From Elgaria multicarinata webbii (lineage: Eukaryota > Chordata > Lepidosauria > Squamata > Anguidae), in the NCBI RefSeq assembly GCF_023053635.1, contig NC_086173.1, forward strand, positions 127,336,697 through 127,400,696: DNA of 64,000 nucleotides. The letters run 5' to 3'. Both the position numbers and the translations under genes were made by a program. Below the pieces are notes generated by a model that saw only the letters and a program-made list of their open reading frames with translations, was not told the DNA's origin and did not search any database. Below, piece by piece: positions 50,443 through 62,433 of this stretch. Numbering within the stretch: position 1 is the first letter of the stretch; each line of letters opens with the position of its first letter.

Positions 50443-51758
50443 GTACTTGAAAGTACACTGTAAGACATTATGGTCTGAACATAGCAGTTTCAGCTATCTC
50501 CTTTTGTGTTTAGATAACTGCGTTCTATCCCAAAAGTTTTTAAGATGCCAATATGAAAGACTGTGGATAAGCATGGCATCAATATGCTTTGCCACCAAGA
50601 TACACAGGCCACAAAGGACATTGAACTGTTCTAACAGAAGATTCAGAAAGATGAAAGAAAGTACTTATTCACAGAATGCATAGGGTTGGATCCAGAGTTA
50701 TGTGGGTCAACTGTGGTAGTGGAATGGGACTTCCCTGTTCTTGCAGCCTCCTGAAAATGCTATAGAAAGGATTAGGAGACCCTGCTGAATGGGATGATGG
50801 GGGGTGCAGGGCAGAGGAGGAGAGCCCCCAAAATTGAATGGAGGGACCTTCTGTGAGTGGTGCCTTTCATCTTGCATAAGGCAGATCCCAGATCCAACCC
50901 ATAATTAATTTATCAATTAACTACCTCAAGTTGTGGTGATCACTAGTTTAGATGACTTTATAAGGCAATTAAGCAAAGCAGGATAGGAAATGCGTTATTT
51001 ATTTGTCATGACAGCTTAGTGGAGAACTCCAGGCCCAGGAACCCTGTCTGGCCCTCCAGGGTTCCCCAGGTGGCCACACTGCCTTCCCCAGCTCCACCTG
51101 TAAGGGGAAAAAAGGAAGTTACTAAATTAATTAACCATCCACCCTGCTTACTAGTGACAGGCCCTTATTTCTGTCTATATCTGTCTTGGGTTCAGAGATT
51201 TGAGCTGTCTTAGAAGTACTGAGTCATATAGACTGTTCAAATAGGAAATGATTATTATATTAATAAGAAAATGCCATTCACACACACCACCCTTAATACA
51301 GAAATAGGAAAAGAATAGAATTGGCTTACTTATATTCACCAGTGAAGGGTCTGTGGCCCTTCAAAGACTCTTTGGAGCTGAAGCAGGCCCTAGGAATCTT
51401 GAAAGAAGGAAGAATCTAGAACACGGGGCATGATGATCTTATACGTTTGTACCATGCCAATTTCTATGCCTTTTTCCATAAATGGTAACGATAATGGTGT
51501 AAGGTCACTTATTGGTTTCATTAAGCTGGCCTAGCCTTTCCATGGAACCTTCCTCATAATCAAAATAATGCCCTCTTGCTTTTATATTTGCTGATGTCTT
51601 GGATACTCTACAGTTCTATTGAAATTTCTCAACTTGTTACCTGTGATTTTACCCATTCTCATCATTTCCCCCTTTTCGTAGGTCAAGCTGACCTTGCTTG
51701 CTTGTAATCTCAGCCCAAACATTGGTTCAGAAAGCAACCTTCTGAGCTAGGCCTCTTT
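50443..51758. other. No recognised gene
   Basis: Mostly unassigned. 51025-51110 (gccctccagggttccccagg) matches the left end of the repeat at 42475. Confidence 0.4.
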
Positions 51759-52240
51759 GGGCATGTCTACATGGGGCGATATCCTGGGGATCATCTCGGG
51801 ATCCCCTGTGTGTCATGTGGCCACACAGGGGATCCTGGGAGCAGGGAGGGAAGATCCCTGCATTTCCCCAGGATATTTCCCTACACTTTTTCTCCTGTTT
51901 TTTCCGCAGTCCCGGGATGATCCCGAGACCGCAGGACGTGTGAGTGGCCGTCCCGGTTTGTCCTGGCTCTTCGCGAGTAAACTGAAGAGCTCCATGCCCA
52001 TCGACTGTGGGGTGGGGGGAATAGGATTATTATTATTATTTTAAAAGCGCTCACTATTCGATGAAGCGTTCATGCGCTCATTTTCAGTATATATAAAAAA
52101 AATAGAATGATGGGTGCGATGTCCTCCTTCCTCCCGGGACGTCGCACGCTGCGTGTGGACTGAGGGGGATAATCTCGTGATTAGCATATCGTGAGATCCT
52201 CCCCCTCCCTCCTGGAAAGCCGGGAGGTCTAGACATGCCC
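51759..52240. mobile_element. TIR element (gggcatgtctac family), 482 bp
   Basis: Ends gggcatgtctac / gtctagacatgccc, flanked by ttt on both sides. Internal arms ccgggatgatcccgag and ctcgtgattagcat, GC-rich near the ends, AT-rich in the middle. No transposase. Confidence 0.75.
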
Positions 52241-52309
52241 TTTGATGTGTTTAGCACAACTGTTGCCTTAAATAAGCTTTTTTTGTATTTTATTTTAAAT
52301 TCCTTACGC

Positions 52310-52530
52310 AACCACTAATCTTTTGGTTGTTTTCTGGCTTTTGTGCATTTTTTTTCCTTCTGAAATGCCGCTCTTAAGGCTTAGTTACTGGCAGTAAGAG
52401 CTTTAAGCTAAACTAATGTGGTATTTTTGGTCCTACCCCCCTTTGCTCCACCCACCACAGGAATGTGGCCCGTAAGTGTTTCTTCAAAATGGAATTCTGC
52501 CCTTGGGCTTAAAGAAGTTCCCTAGTCCTG
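52310..52530. repeat. Unclassified dispersed repeat, copy 2
   Basis: gcttttgtgcatttttttt...ctgaaatgccgctcttaagg cttagttactggcagtaaga...cttgggcttaaagaagttcc matches 42475-42745 in the same orientation. Confidence 0.6.
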
Positions 52531-53081
52531 GGTTAATGGCTGAAGGGACCAAAGCTGTAGCTCAATATAAAGTGGTTTCTAAACTGTAATCAACTTTGTT
52601 ATGAACTCTTGTTAAAGGAAGGTTATTGTACAATGGATAGAAAAACTCAGATAGACTGTAAAGCAATGGAGATGGGTGTAAGGGGCACAAGGAGCTCTTG
52701 AAAGCACATAAAAAACAAACATGGGAGTTGGGCAGTATTAGGTTATCATATGCTTACACAAAAATTCAGAATATAGCAATGGCTGGGTGTGGATGGGGAA
52801 GCGTAATGATATTTGTGAATGGGGAATGTGTGGATGAATGTGTGTAAATAGGGGGTGTATGCTTTGGTTCTGTCCACTGCTGGCATGTTGCCCTGATCAT
52901 TTTCCCTTGGGGGAATGTGACATCCTACAAATGTTTCCCTAACCTTGGTGTTGCTGCATTAACAGCAAATTACTTGAAGTGCAAATAGACATTCCGTTCA
53001 TACATTCAAAGAGGATGACATGAAAATGGAAGTTGATGACAGGTAGTGATAGAGTACAGTATGATCCCTTCATTTACAGTA

Positions 53082-53208
53082 GTGGTGGGCAGCTTGTGAC
53101 CCTCCAGATGTTTTAGCCTATTACTCTTTTACCATTGGCTGTTCTGGCTAGGGCTGATGGGAGTTGTTTGCCAAACTTCTGGAGAGCAAGAAGTTGCCCA
53201 CCCCTGAC
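53082..53208. repeat. Fold-back repeat family A copy
   Basis: gtggtgggcagcttgtgacc ctccagatgttttagcctat pairs with gctgatgggagttgtttgcc aaacttctggag ... gttgcccacccctg. Confidence 0.75.
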
Positions 53209-54214
53209 CTAGACCATGCGCATAACCTCCAGCCTGAACCAGGCACTCTGCTTTTTTGTGGAGTATCTCCATATTAGGACACTCACATAAAGGGCTTGTT
53301 TTGTACTGGACGCTGCATGGTCAAGCTTGTGCGTTTGTTTCCTCATGCTTTGAAGGAAGTATGAGGATGGTCCATGTAGTGAAAACACTTGGCATTAATG
53401 TAGCATCTGTAGTGATTAATATAGCAGATAGTCTAGTAATTAGATAGCAAGTTATAGGTAACACTTTTTGTGTGCCAAAAATAGCTTAACAGTAGAATAG
53501 GAAAGAAAGCTAATGATATTGATAGATTTCCACTTGTTTTTGCCTCAAATATCTTGTTCTAAAAGAATGCTAATCCATGTTTGAGTTGAAGACCATTTTG
53601 AATAGGAAACAGCATGGAGAGAGAGAGAGAGAATGAGAATATATTTTACAGTATAGCAGGTTCAGAAACTGTCCATAATGCTTAGTACTTAGCTGTCAAG
53701 TTGCCTGCATAACCACAGGATATGATTAAACATGAAAGATATGTATATTAGCTTGGCACAATTGGACAAATGTTTGTGCTTCTGATTAATGTCTCATAAA
53801 TAAAAATGAAATCCAGCCACTGGAGTTTTAGCGTTATTGACAATAGCCAGATGGACATTGTCTCAATAGCAGATTATGTAAATAGTTACTGCAACTTTTG
53901 GGGTGAGGAAACTGAGCATGAGAAGTAGTACGGAGGAGTGTTTTTGAATGAATAGGAAAGATTCTTGACATTTTTATGGCCTGTTCTTGCGGTCACCAGT
54001 TAGCAGACAAGTGTTTACAATGGGGGAGCAATGACTGCATAATGCCATGTTTCACAGAGACAACCTGAGATGATGAAATAGTGCAGTAGTACTATATCTG
54101 CTGGAATATAATGTTGAATATTTTATGAGGTGTAGTAGCATTGCCCTAACATGTTGCTTAGCATATATGTGGATGGAGGGCGGAGGGAATGAGGTCAGGA
54201 CCAGAAAAAGCCAG
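53209..54214. other. No recognised gene
   Basis: Unassigned; (GA)n at 53614-53631. Confidence 0.4.
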
Positions 54215-54405
54215 AAGCAAAGGGCAGTAGCTCAGTGGTAGAGTAGAGCACATGCTTTGCATGCAAAAGATCCAATATTCAGTTCTTGGTATATCTAATT
54301 AAGGCTGGGGAAAAGTTCTGTCTGAAACCCTAGAGAGCTGATGCCACTCAGGATACTGAGGTAGATGGGTGGATAGTCTGACAGCATAAAGTTGCTTCCT
54401 ATGTT
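54215..54405 (+). repeat. tRNA-derived SINE
   Basis: gggcagtagctcagtggtag agtagagcacatgctttgca tgcaaaagatccaatattca gttcttgg: box A tagctcagtggtagag, degenerate box B. Ends agcataaagttgcttcctat gtt. No poly(A). Confidence 0.8.
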
Positions 54406-54653
54406 ACAAAATTCCTTGAGAAAATGCCATTCTCAAGGCATTTTGATTATCACAGGCAACCATTTTGAAAGGAGAACAGATATGGTTTCCATAGTTTGCT
54501 ACCCACAATGTTTCTTCCTCACCCAGTCCTTCTGTTCTGACAACTGTTATTCTCCACCCCTCCCCATTTTTATGCTGCAGTCAGTCTATATGAGCTTCCA
54601 TTTTCTGATGATCTGTTGCTTAAGAAATCTCATATTGCATAGTAAACCACTTA

Positions 54654-54794
54654 GGCCATAGCTAGACCTAAGGTTTATCCCTGGATCGTCCAGGGGTCAA
54701 ACCTGTTCATCTAGGTAACACACAAGGGATCCAGTGCTCAGGCAGGGGCAAACCCTGGATGATCCCAGGATAAACCTTAGGTCTAGCTGTGGCC
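54654..54794. mobile_element. Palindromic TIR element (ggccttagctagacc family), copy 2
   Basis: ggccatagctagacctaagg tttatccctgg pairs with ccaggataaaccttaggtct agctgtggcc. Flanks tta / cta. Confidence 0.85.
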
Positions 54795-55654
54795 CTAGTC
54801 TCTTGTAGAGCTCAGACCGGTTCTGAAGTCTTATGATGGCTGGAACATGCACACAGAAGGGCTGGCATAGGGAAGGCCACTTCCATCTGTGTGTAGTGTT
54901 ACGTGTACTAAGTTTTCTGTATTGAAATGGACGGGAAACCATTGTGAGTGGAGGACATCACTGCTTAGGGCATTGTCTTCTAACAGGTGTCAATTCTTCA
55001 CAGTCTGTTTCCAGATAGCTTTCATTGGACAATGAATCAGGTTGCTGGGCTTCATGCCCTTTGACAGCTATGCTTATGGAGCAAATTGAAAAGATGTGCT
55101 TCACTTTGCACCTTGTAGATAGTTTGAAGGGAGAAAAAAATGAACATGCATGTGTCCAGTTGTAGCACAATTAGTTGTCTGGTCAACCAAACAGGTTCTT
55201 AAAGGGTACATGTTGGCTAGTGATGATGCTTTGAAAGAAGGATTTCAAAAGTGTAGAGTTTCTGCCTCCCCCAAGCCAATATCAAGTTGGTACAAGCCCT
55301 GCTAGAATTCAGGCCCAGCTTTTGGCCCTGTTACGAATTTTTGCAGCTGCTGCGTTCCCTTTCTCATTCCCAAATTTATTTAATGGTGGTAGTAAGGAAG
55401 CTCACAGTGGGCCTCCACTAGGCCCCTAGCCATTGCTACAGGCATACACAGAAGCATCCATGGATATCAGAAACAATTGGAAATGTTGTTCCGGTGGTTC
55501 CTGATATCAGAAAGGATGACATAAGGGCCCATCCCACAGCAACAGCTAGGGGCACCAGGAACTGCATTTCCAGTGGTTCTTATGATGTCATAGATGTCTA
55601 CGGTTTACCATTTCCCTCACAGAAAGCCCTTGGTACTGCCACCAGTTGTTGTTG
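54795..55654. other. No recognised gene
   Basis: Unassigned; ggatatcagaaac ... cctgatatcag near 55.46-55.51 kb forms a small inverted pair. Confidence 0.4.
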
Positions 55655-56560
55655 TTATTAATTACATTTATATGCTGCCCCATAGACGAAGCTCTCTGGG
55701 CAGTTTACAAAGATTAAAAAGATTAAATTAAAATGACTTAACATTAAAAATCAATATACAAAATTTAAAAACAAAAGCATTAAAACAGCTAACATTTAAA
55801 AACAATTTTTAAACACTCAGCCAGGTCAAAGCCCGTTTTGGAGTCAGTTAAGAACTCAACATATGCTGTTAAATGCCTGGGAGAAAAGGAAAGTCTTAAC
55901 CTGGCGCCAAAAAGATAACAATGTTGGTGCCAGGCGGGCCTCATTGGGGAGATTGTTCCATAATTGGGGGGCCACCACAGAAAAGGCCCACTCACTTGTT
56001 GCTGTCCTCCGAGTCTCCCTCAGCGTCTCCCTCCGGAGGAGGACCTTAGATGTTGAGCGTAGTGTATGGGTAGGTTCATGTTGGAAGAGGCGTTCTGTCA
56101 GATATTGTGGTCCTGAGCCGTGTAAGGCTTTATAGGTTAAAACCAGCACCTTGAATCAGGCTAAAAACCTACAAGCAGCCAATGCAAGTAGGCCAGAGTC
56201 AGTCTTATATGTTCGAACCTTCTAGTCCCTGTTACCAAACTGGCCACTGCATTTTGCACAAGCTGCAGCTTCTGAACCATCTTCAATGGCAGCCCGACGT
56301 AGAGTGCATTGCAGTAATCTAACTTGGAGGTTACCAGAGCATAGACAGCTGAAGCCAGGTTATCCCTGTCCAGATGGGGTGTATCTGGGCCAACAGCCAA
56401 AGTTGGTAGAACACACTCCATGCCACCTGGGCCTCAAGTGACAGAGATGGTTCTAGGAGAACCCCCAAGCTACAAACCTGCTCCTTCAGGGGGAGTGTAA
56501 CCCCATCCAGGTGGGTAGACATCTAGACCCCAACATGCTCCCAATGGGATCACTCAATTA
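55655..56560 (-). repeat. L2-clade LINE, 5'-truncated
   Basis: Minus frames encode VTSKLDYCNALYVGLPLK, LVTGTRRFEHI and LVLTYKALHGSGPQYLTERL (56421-56161 and 56149-55856). The tail gccccatagacgaagctctc lies near 55.68 kb. Split into at least three frames. Confidence 0.85.
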
Positions 56561-56799
56561 GTAATGGGGCCTGAAATAAAAATAATGTATTTCAAACTTA
56601 TTTTAACATTTTAATTGAGCCTATTCCAAGTTGGTTCTACAGAAATTTGTCCAACCACTGGCCCAGGGCATTTTCACAATCCATTTTACGCTACAATTGA
56701 AATAGTTGGTATACCACACTTGTTTGGGATCCAGGGTGTCATGAAGCTATTTAACACAAATGACAAAGAATACAGTAAAAATGCCCCTAAAGACAAGAA

Positions 56800-59081
56800 T
56801 CTTTACAAATAACAGAATATTTATTACCAATAACTTTAAAAAAGATTACATCTGCTAGATCACTGATAAATATCATTTACACTGGGGAGAAAAACTACAT
56901 AGGCTTTTTTTCTATTTTCTTTCTTTTGTGGGTTTTTTTGTTTTTTTGTTTTTACATAGAAGTAACCATATCAAACTAAGAAAGGAACACAGCTTGAAAT
57001 ACTGACAATATTTCTCTGGTTAACACCCCCAACTTACACAAGTGGAATCCTGATTATGAGTTACTTAATAAATATATTTTGAAAGGTTTAAAAGTTAGCT
57101 TGTATTGTTTTGGAAGCAAAAGAGACAAGTTACAGGCAAATTTAAGCTATCAGGAAGAACAAATTATAAGCCTCTGCAGTGCATTTTTAAACTTGGGAAA
57201 AATAGAAAATTTCATTGCTATTTTAACTATCATTATTCCATCTGAGCATATTACAAAATTTCCCCATAGTAACAAATAACCCTTTTTATATTAATATATT
57301 TTTCGTGTTACATTTTGGTCATGATCCAGTACTCCGCCAGAATCTGGTGCACGCATGGAGCTCTGCACAAGCAAGCTTGTAGAGAACTTCATATATGCTT
57401 TAAAGCCTCTGCATGCACACTCAACTCATTGGATTGGAGCAGTCTCCAAATTCTGCTCCAGTGCAAGCTCAGCTGGAATGAATAATGATTGTATGAGGAA
57501 CTTCATGCTAGATGTGTATGAAGAGCTGGCCAAGAAAATCAAATCTGGATTTTCAGAACACTCTAAAGATTGTGGTTCTGATCACTTCTGCAAGCAGAAA
57601 GACAGGAGGACTTGAAATCTTAAAAGAGCTATTTGGAAGTGCATAGAGACACCCAGACATACATATGATTTTTTTTTAATGGAAAAAAGCCTTTTTAGAG
57701 AAGTATTCACTAAAATGTTATTTATTACGTTTAGTTCATGACCTATAGTCAAACAAGATCATATAAACATAGCTAATTTTGTAATTCAATTTATGAAACA
57801 AATCTATAGAGAATTACAGTTAACATGTACCTGTCAAAAGAAAGATATATTCAGACAAGAAATCAGCATAATTATCTTTCATTAAAATCCCCCAGACTCA
57901 CGGACTTCCTGATTAAAATGGTGCATATCCAGAATCACAGAAACAGTTCAATTTGTAGAATTTCAGATTGTCACCACTTTCAGAATCTTGTCCTTTGCTA
58001 TAGCAACGTCTGGTTTACATTACCATAGGAGCAATGACGACTAAATGGAATGAATGTTAATTTAATGTTCGTTAAAAAAATTGAGAAAGCTAAATCAGTA
58101 CATTCAGAAAAAAATCTTGCTATGTAGCATCAAAATATTAGCTAGATGATATTATGCAGTTGACTTACACAAATCTGAAAGCAAATGCATTGAAAGTTGT
58201 TTTGGATTTGTTTTAGTCATCTGATCAAAATGAAATCTTGTATGTCAAAAGTACTGGATGTAAGCAAGACCATCCGAACAGCTTCAAACAGTGGCATGAT
58301 CCATCCCTTCCGCGCATGTGAAGAGGGATCCTCAGAGGAATTCCAGTGAACCTTCCGCAGCTGGCTATCCTGCTGTGCCAGGTAAATGTCTCCTGTGCTT
58401 CTTGTACAATGATCTAGCAGCCCACTCCTATCTCTTGCTTTAGGGGCATTGCAGTGCATTGCGTGCAGCAGCAGCAAACCTGAGGGCAAGCAGGGGGAAT
58501 GGAGGGAAGGCTTTACAGAACGCCTGTGTGGATCCTTTCTGTGCGGAAATATGCCCAAATGCCCTGAAGGATGGATCAAAGCCAGAAGAGCTCTGCCAAG
58601 GTGCATTCTTGTAAAACTATACAATCAATTGGAAACCAATTTACTGAGAACTTTGACCTTCCGGCCATAAAACATTCCAAAACAATATATATATTTGCAA
58701 TGATAATGTCATCAGTAGCATTTTATAGCAGAGGGGAAAAGAAATTAATATCTACATCATATGTTAACTTTAAAAAAGTCTATAAAACACTAAATATATA
58801 ATAAAAAATATGCATATAAGGACATATGTAAACTGCTTTGGTAACATCGTATTACAGATGTTTTCAGTGCATTGCAGAGTTTCCGAGGAAACTTCAGACA
58901 AAGCTATATTTGCTTTGAGGAAGTACTGTATAATGCCATTCCTAGAGAAGCATAAAACATTTTTTTCCAGTAGTAAGATGTACTTGAACAACAATATTAC
59001 TTAGTACTGGGTGTCTTCAAAACAACTAGCTAAATGTTGCTTAGTTATATTATAAACAGGAAGTCCTTTAGATATTTTTTG
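56800..59081 (-). other. CNTN4: Probable CNTN4 3' UTR
   Basis: AT-rich, free of recognised repeats, directly after the CNTN4 stop. A minus-strand AATAAA lies at 56825-56820; others such as 57723-57718 may also be used. Its length is inferred. Open frames inside (for example 58624-58217) look random. Confidence 0.5.
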
Positions 59082-59182
59082 TCATAAACTTGATCTAGCT
59101 GTGAGGGAAATCATTATTGTGCTGATAGCTGACAATGTACAAGCATTTGAAGTAGAAGCTCCTGATCCTCTCGCATATGCAT
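59082..59182 (-). CDS. CNTN4: CNTN4 (contactin-4) last coding exon: GPI-anchor signal
   Basis: 101 nt after a pyrimidine-rich acceptor (ttctctttctttcttctag); two bases finish a split codon, then [20 protein letters not shown] and on to [12 protein letters not shown], stop TGA at 59084-59082. Contactins are GPI-linked Ig/FNIII neural adhesion proteins; this exon codes the small-residue cleavage region and the hydrophobic tail removed when GPI is attached. Assignment rests on the tail (family match from memory) and on position next to TRNT1-CRBN as in human 3p26. CNTN6 or CNTN3 are alternatives by tail alone. The other exons lie to the right of the window; the gene is cut off here. Confidence 0.78.
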
Positions 59183-59636
59183 CTAGAAGAAAGAGAAAGA
59201 AATCAAGATGTTCAATATATTTCTCATTTACATAAATAAACAAACTACACGTAACATTGCATTAATGCTCTTCAGCACTCGACAGCAAAATGTTTAAATA
59301 AATAAATTCAATGAATGGAATGTAAAACTTGCTAAATCACAGCTGTAATAAAGCAATAATGCTTAATAACAGGTTAGAGAGAGATTGGGTGCGGGGAAGA
59401 GGATTCCCATAGTCCAGGACTCCATACGGAGCTTCCACACAAAATGCCATTGCTATCACTATAATGGAGGGGCAGTTTCAGATGTACAGGTGCTTTTACC
59501 TGAAGCTTTCCATAAAAAAAAAAAAGTTTTTTTAAAAAAAGTTTTATATTATACAATGCTTTGTTTGTCTGAAGCTTAACAACAACTTCAGGAAAGTTAG
59601 CTTTATTAGCTTTTTACAGCAAAAAAAGAACCAAAA

Positions 59637-60050
59637 CAGTTGCAGCATTTTAAAGACTAACAGATTTTTTATGGCACAAAGTTTTGTGGTCTTCATCAGA
59701 GTCTACTTTATCAGATTAATGAAGTGTTATCCTCAGTTGGCAAGTATACACATGAATGTAGAGGAAGGGAATGTATCCTCCTCCTCATCAAAACGCCTAG
59801 AGAAATTTATTTGAGATGTTTTATAAATTCAGTAAATAATTTAGTAAATATTGTGAAGAGTGGGATTAAAATGGCAAAGAAATACAAAAAGTACAGTTGG
59901 TCATATTTCAATAATGAATATAACATCAGGTTCATTCACCTGTTCAAGTTGCAATATGATATGTGCTATCAATGGTCAGCAATGCCTTTCTGCTTTGTAG
60001 TCTTTTACAGCTGTATAGCAAGTACAGGACAAACAGAACAGTCTGAATGT
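59637..60050 (+). repeat. Unclassified ~400-bp repeat, copy 1
   Basis: gcagcattttaaagactaac agattttttatggcacaaag...atcagattaatgaag...cctcagttggcaagt, then ttaaaatggcaaagaaa and cagctgtatagcaagtacag gacaaacag. The same blocks lie in reverse at 62434-62790. Confidence 0.65.
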
Positions 60051-60227
60051 TAGGAAACTAAAATTGGGTGGGTGGATTGGGGCTAAATGAATACCCATGC
60101 CTCCATGGCCAGATGTCATTGAGGACCCATTGGGGAGGATGTGGGGCAGGTGAAGCTCATAGCATGCTGCTTGCCCTCCAAGTTGGGACAGCACACAGCC
60201 TGGTAAGGGGATCCCAGCTGTTAACTC

Positions 60228-60565
60228 TGATCAATGATGAGCTGCTGGATCAGAGCAAGGGTCCAGCACTCTGTCCACACAGCTGTCGACCAGGGACCCA
60301 CAAGCAGGACGTGGTGCAACAGCATCCTCCCACTCATGTTCCTCAGAAACAAACATCTAAATTCCTCGTCAATGCTTTACAATGCTTTATAAAGTGTAAA
60401 GTCCGTATGGATTTCTTTTAAACTTTTTATGGTCCATCAGTAGAGTTTTAAATTGTATGGTGTTTTTTCACTGTAATTGTGTATAATGGCAATTTGCTAA
60501 GATACAATAAACTTTGCTTTGTTCTCCAGCAACTGGTGTATATAGTCTTATTGCCTGTATATAGG
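60228..60565 (-). repeat. CR1 LINE 3' fragment with a ~180-bp insertion
   Basis: 60228-60345 and 60529-60565 align with consecutive parts of the CR1 at 32.46-32.64 kb (ggatcagagcaagggtccag ... cccactcatgttcct | cagcaactggtgtatatag tcttattgcct). The 60346-60528 stretch between them is absent from the other copy and carries an AATAAA near its right end. Confidence 0.7.
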
Positions 60566-61201
60566 GTTACAATTGGGGGCAGGGGGTGGAAAGATGTTAT
60601 CTCTAATTATTGATTCAAGATAGTGGGGATTCCTCTCCCTGTTCGTCCCTAAGGAATGGGGCTTGGGTAGGGAGCAGAGCTTGGGGAAGGCAGAGGGGCT
60701 TCAGGTGAGGCCCAGTGGGTCAGATGGGATGACCTGGTGGGCTAAATTGGTCCGTGTGTCAGGTTTTCCATCACCTGTTCTGCACGAAAGATTAAATGGG
60801 CATAAACCAGTCATCAGAAATGACAACATTCAGAAACCAGTAGGAGAACATTTCAGTCTTTTTGGATACTTTGTTGCTGGCCTGAAAGCTGCTATTTTCT
60901 AACTGAGGAATTTGAAAAGGGAGCTCCAGTGTGAAATAATTTAATTAAAAGTAATTAAAAGAATTAGAAGTTTGAACGTATTCATTTGGCTTGAATAGGA
61001 AAAATAGAGAAGTTTAAATGACCTTTCCTCATGTTCCAGAAATGTATGAGGAGGGTCACAGGCCTGAAATGAGGCTCTTGGTGCACACTGATTAGGCTAG
61101 GCTCCTACCTCGCCTGATTATGCATGTAGAGCACCTTTAAACACTGGCTGAATGTGTGTGTAGTGTGTGCGCGTGGTGGGGGGCTGGGGGGAAGTGGTCA
61201 G

Positions 61202-61818
61202 TGTGAAGGAAGAGTGTAGTCAATATACTCTCCCTACCAGGTAGACCAGGTAAGTCCCAGCTGATCACCCAACCACCTGCCTGCAACCAGTCAAACACTG
61301 GACTTAGCACCAGGAGTTACCCAGAAGTAAACCACACCATCTTAAGGCTTTAAAGCAATTTATTAAAGGGAGAAAAGGAGGGAAGGTTAATGGGAATAAA
61401 ATTAGGTTTAAAAGGAATGACTAGGTAAAAAGCAGTGTTGCAATAAAAGTACAATAAAACAGTGTGCAAGGTATAATAGAGAACTGTTCACTAGTTGCAA
61501 ACCAAGCCAAAACAAAGAAATCCTAGCAGTTCTACACTATACATTACCACGCAGGACCTCCTGCTTCAGCTAGCCAAGCACACGTCCTCCATGCCTTGAG
61601 GATCGCCAGGGAGACAATGATTCTGTTCACTGCCCCATCTTATGCCCCTAGCACGGATGGGTCGGCCGATCTGGCTCTACCAATCATGGCCTAAGCTGCT
61701 CCTTTGGATCCTCCCTCCCAACCAGAGCATGGTTCCCACCAGAACAGCTCCAATAAATCTTCCCAATTAGCTGCAGCCTTGAGCCCCAGGCCAGGCTTCA
61801 ATGGTTCACGATAACAGG
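61202..61818 (-). mobile_element. Possible solo LTR
   Basis: On the minus strand: a tgttatcgtg-like start, an inverted CCAAT-type box (gattggta), a TATA-like ataagatg, a T-rich R region, an AATAAA (plus strand tttattaaag near 61.36 kb), then a U5-like end near ttcaca. No internal coding part, no clear target duplication. Ends approximate, family not assigned. Lies in the CNTN4 intron. Confidence 0.4.
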
Positions 61819-61914
61819 GGCCAGATGGTATTTGTGAACGTGCGAGCCAGCTCCAGGCTAATGACAGCCCTGCAAGGGAGACCGAGGCAGCAAATGCCTC
61901 CTCCTCCTCCTTCT

Positions 61915-61985
61915 TCTTCTTCTCTTATTTATTTATTTATTTATTGATTTAGCACCATCAGTGTACATGGTGCTATAGCCAGCAC
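61915..61985 (-). repeat. L2 3' tail fragment
   Basis: (TTAT)n then tttagcaccatcagtgtaca tggtgctata, the reverse of the L2 terminus seen at 17.1 kb. Next to a tcctcctcctccttcttctt run. Confidence 0.75.
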
Positions 61986-62034
61986 ATGTATTGGGGCCAG
62001 GCTATCTGAAGGAACGCCTCCTCCCATATTTACC

Positions 62035-62430
62035 TGCCCGGACCCTAAGGTCATCTTCAGGGGTCCTTCTCCACGAGCCCCTGCCAAAGGAAGTGAGGCA
62101 GGTGGCTACCAGGAGGAGGGCCTTCTCTGCTGTGGAATGAGCTCCCTAGGGAGGTTCGCTTGGCACCTACATTATATGCCTTTAGAAGCCAGGTAAAGAC
62201 TTTTTTATTCTCCCAGCATTTTAACAGTCTATAAATAAATTTTAACTGGTGTTTTAAATTTGTAATTTTGCATTGCTGCTGTTTTTATCTGGTTGAGCTT
62301 TTATATTGTATTTTATATTATGGTTTTATACTGTTGTTTTATACTTTGAATGTTTATAATTTTTGTGAACCGCCCAGAGAGCTCCATGTATTGGGCGGTA
62401 TAGAAATGCAATAAATAAAATAAGAATAAA
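62035..62430 (+). repeat. L2-type LINE 3' end
   Basis: aggaggagggccttctctgc tgtggaatgagctccctagg gaggt ... gccaggtaaagacttttttat ... gaaccgcccagagagctcca ... gggcggtatagaaatgcaat aaataaa. 5'-truncated, well preserved. Confidence 0.85.
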
Positions 62431-62433
62431 CGT

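Noticed and set aside
58217-58624. 135-codon minus-strand frame
   Set aside because: Lies in the probable CNTN4 3' UTR, Ser/His-rich, no match; expected by chance.
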